Shown here piece by piece: positions 13,451 to 13,719 of a DNA stretch of 13,719 nt; the first letter of the stretch is position 1, and the number at the start of each line of letters is the position of its first letter. Source of the stretch: JAUVDZ01 sp964346325 (GTDB taxonomy: Bacteria > Patescibacteriota > Gracilibacteria > UBA1369 > PNNO01); NCBI GenBank assembly GCA_964346325.1, contig CAYFUK010000034.1, positions 1 through 13,719 of the forward strand. The letters are read 5' to 3'. The notes beneath the pieces were generated by a model. The model was not told the origin of the DNA. It made no database searches and saw only the letters and a list, made by a program, of their open reading frames with translations. Position numbers and translations under genes: made by a program.

Positions 13451-13719
13451 TGATAAAATTACATAGAATAATTTCGGAAATTCCCAGGAAACCCGGCGTT
13501 TATCAATTCAAGGATAAAGAAGGAAGTACTTTATATGTAGGCAAGGCAATTGATTTAAGAAAACGTGTAAAAAGTTATTTTCAGCAAACCGATAAGCAAT
13601 CCTTACGAATTCAAAAAATGGTTTCTCAAATTGATGATGTTGAAGTAACGGTTGTAAATAGTGAATTGGAAGCCATTATACTTGAAACAAATTTAATTAA
13701 AGAAATAAGACCAAAATAT
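13450..13719 (+). CDS. uvrC: UvrC, excinuclease subunit C (N-terminal 90 codons)
   Basis: The frame is open from the ATG at 13450 to the right edge (90 codons, C-terminal part outside the window). UvrC makes the two cuts around a lesion in nucleotide excision repair. The visible part is the GIY-YIG nuclease domain responsible for the 3' incision: IPRKPGVYQFKD with GVY at 16-18, LYVGKAIDLRKRVKSYF with YVG at 29-31 and the conserved Arg residues 37 and 39, then VNSELEAIILETNLIKEIRPKY with the conserved acidic residues. No Shine-Dalgarno motif precedes it. A TATAAA at 13437-13442 could be a -10 box giving an almost leaderless message, but no good -35 was found. Confidence 0.95.
   Translation, partial: MIKLHRIISEIPRKPGVYQFKDKEGSTLYVGKAIDLRKRVKSYFQQTDKQSLRIQKMVSQIDDVEVTVVNSELEAIILETNLIKEIRPKY

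Noticed and set aside
1..13719. UGA=Gly genetic code (Gracilibacteria/Absconditabacteria)
   Set aside because: No real gene contains in-frame TGA, Trp is TGG, and the CAP gene ends at TGA followed by a terminator-like hairpin.

Overview
The window is strongly A+T-rich and gene-dense and reads as a chromosomal segment of a small-genome bacterium, most likely a member of the Patescibacteria (Candidate Phyla Radiation). That placement is an inference. It rests on a stand-alone type IV secretion-type pilin of the kind common in that group, a TM-anchored surface protein with S-layer homology domains, minimal biosynthetic genes standing alone (ribBA, chorismate mutase), very tight gene spacing, and no Shine-Dalgarno motif at a proper distance before any start. 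TGA acts as a stop (end of the CAP gene) and no real gene has an in-frame TGA, so there is no sign of the UGA=Gly code used by Gracilibacteria and Absconditabacteria.

Left half, minus strand: a five-gene operon runs rpsB (uS2) - DUF4870-like membrane protein with a Q/P repeat tail - tsf (EF-Ts) - ribBA - CAP-domain protein (4590 down to 345). Spacings are 32, 24, 2 and 0 bases. It has a good promoter at 4696-4724, an unusually long (about 99 nt) leader that can fold into a three-helix stem, and a terminator-like nested hairpin at 261-314. A 100-N assembly gap falls inside 81-bp tandem repeats of the membrane-protein gene. Left of the operon, another minus-strand gene (membrane protein, partial) starts with its own promoter and leaves the window.

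Middle, plus strand: a minimal AroQ chorismate mutase (4731-4988), then a promoter and a four-gene transcription unit: RsbW-like anti-sigma/kinase, STAS-domain antagonist, PrsW-like intramembrane glutamic protease with a cytoplasmic TPR-like tail, and a GT4 glycosyltransferase. This puts partner switching, intramembrane proteolysis and envelope glycan synthesis on one message, and is the most system-like part of the window. It is followed, under its own promoter, by a 747-residue surface protein (TM anchor, beta-helix, two DUF4215 Cys-rich repeats, acidic linkers, SLH domains).

Right part: the surface-protein gene converges at 4 bases with a VirB2/TrbC-like pilin gene. The pilin gene is divergent from der (EngA GTPase). 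der converges with, and overlaps by 161 bases, a nucleotidyltransferase-fold gene, which is in turn divergent from the 5' end of uvrC at the right edge. No rRNA, tRNA, insertion sequence, CRISPR array or prophage gene was seen.
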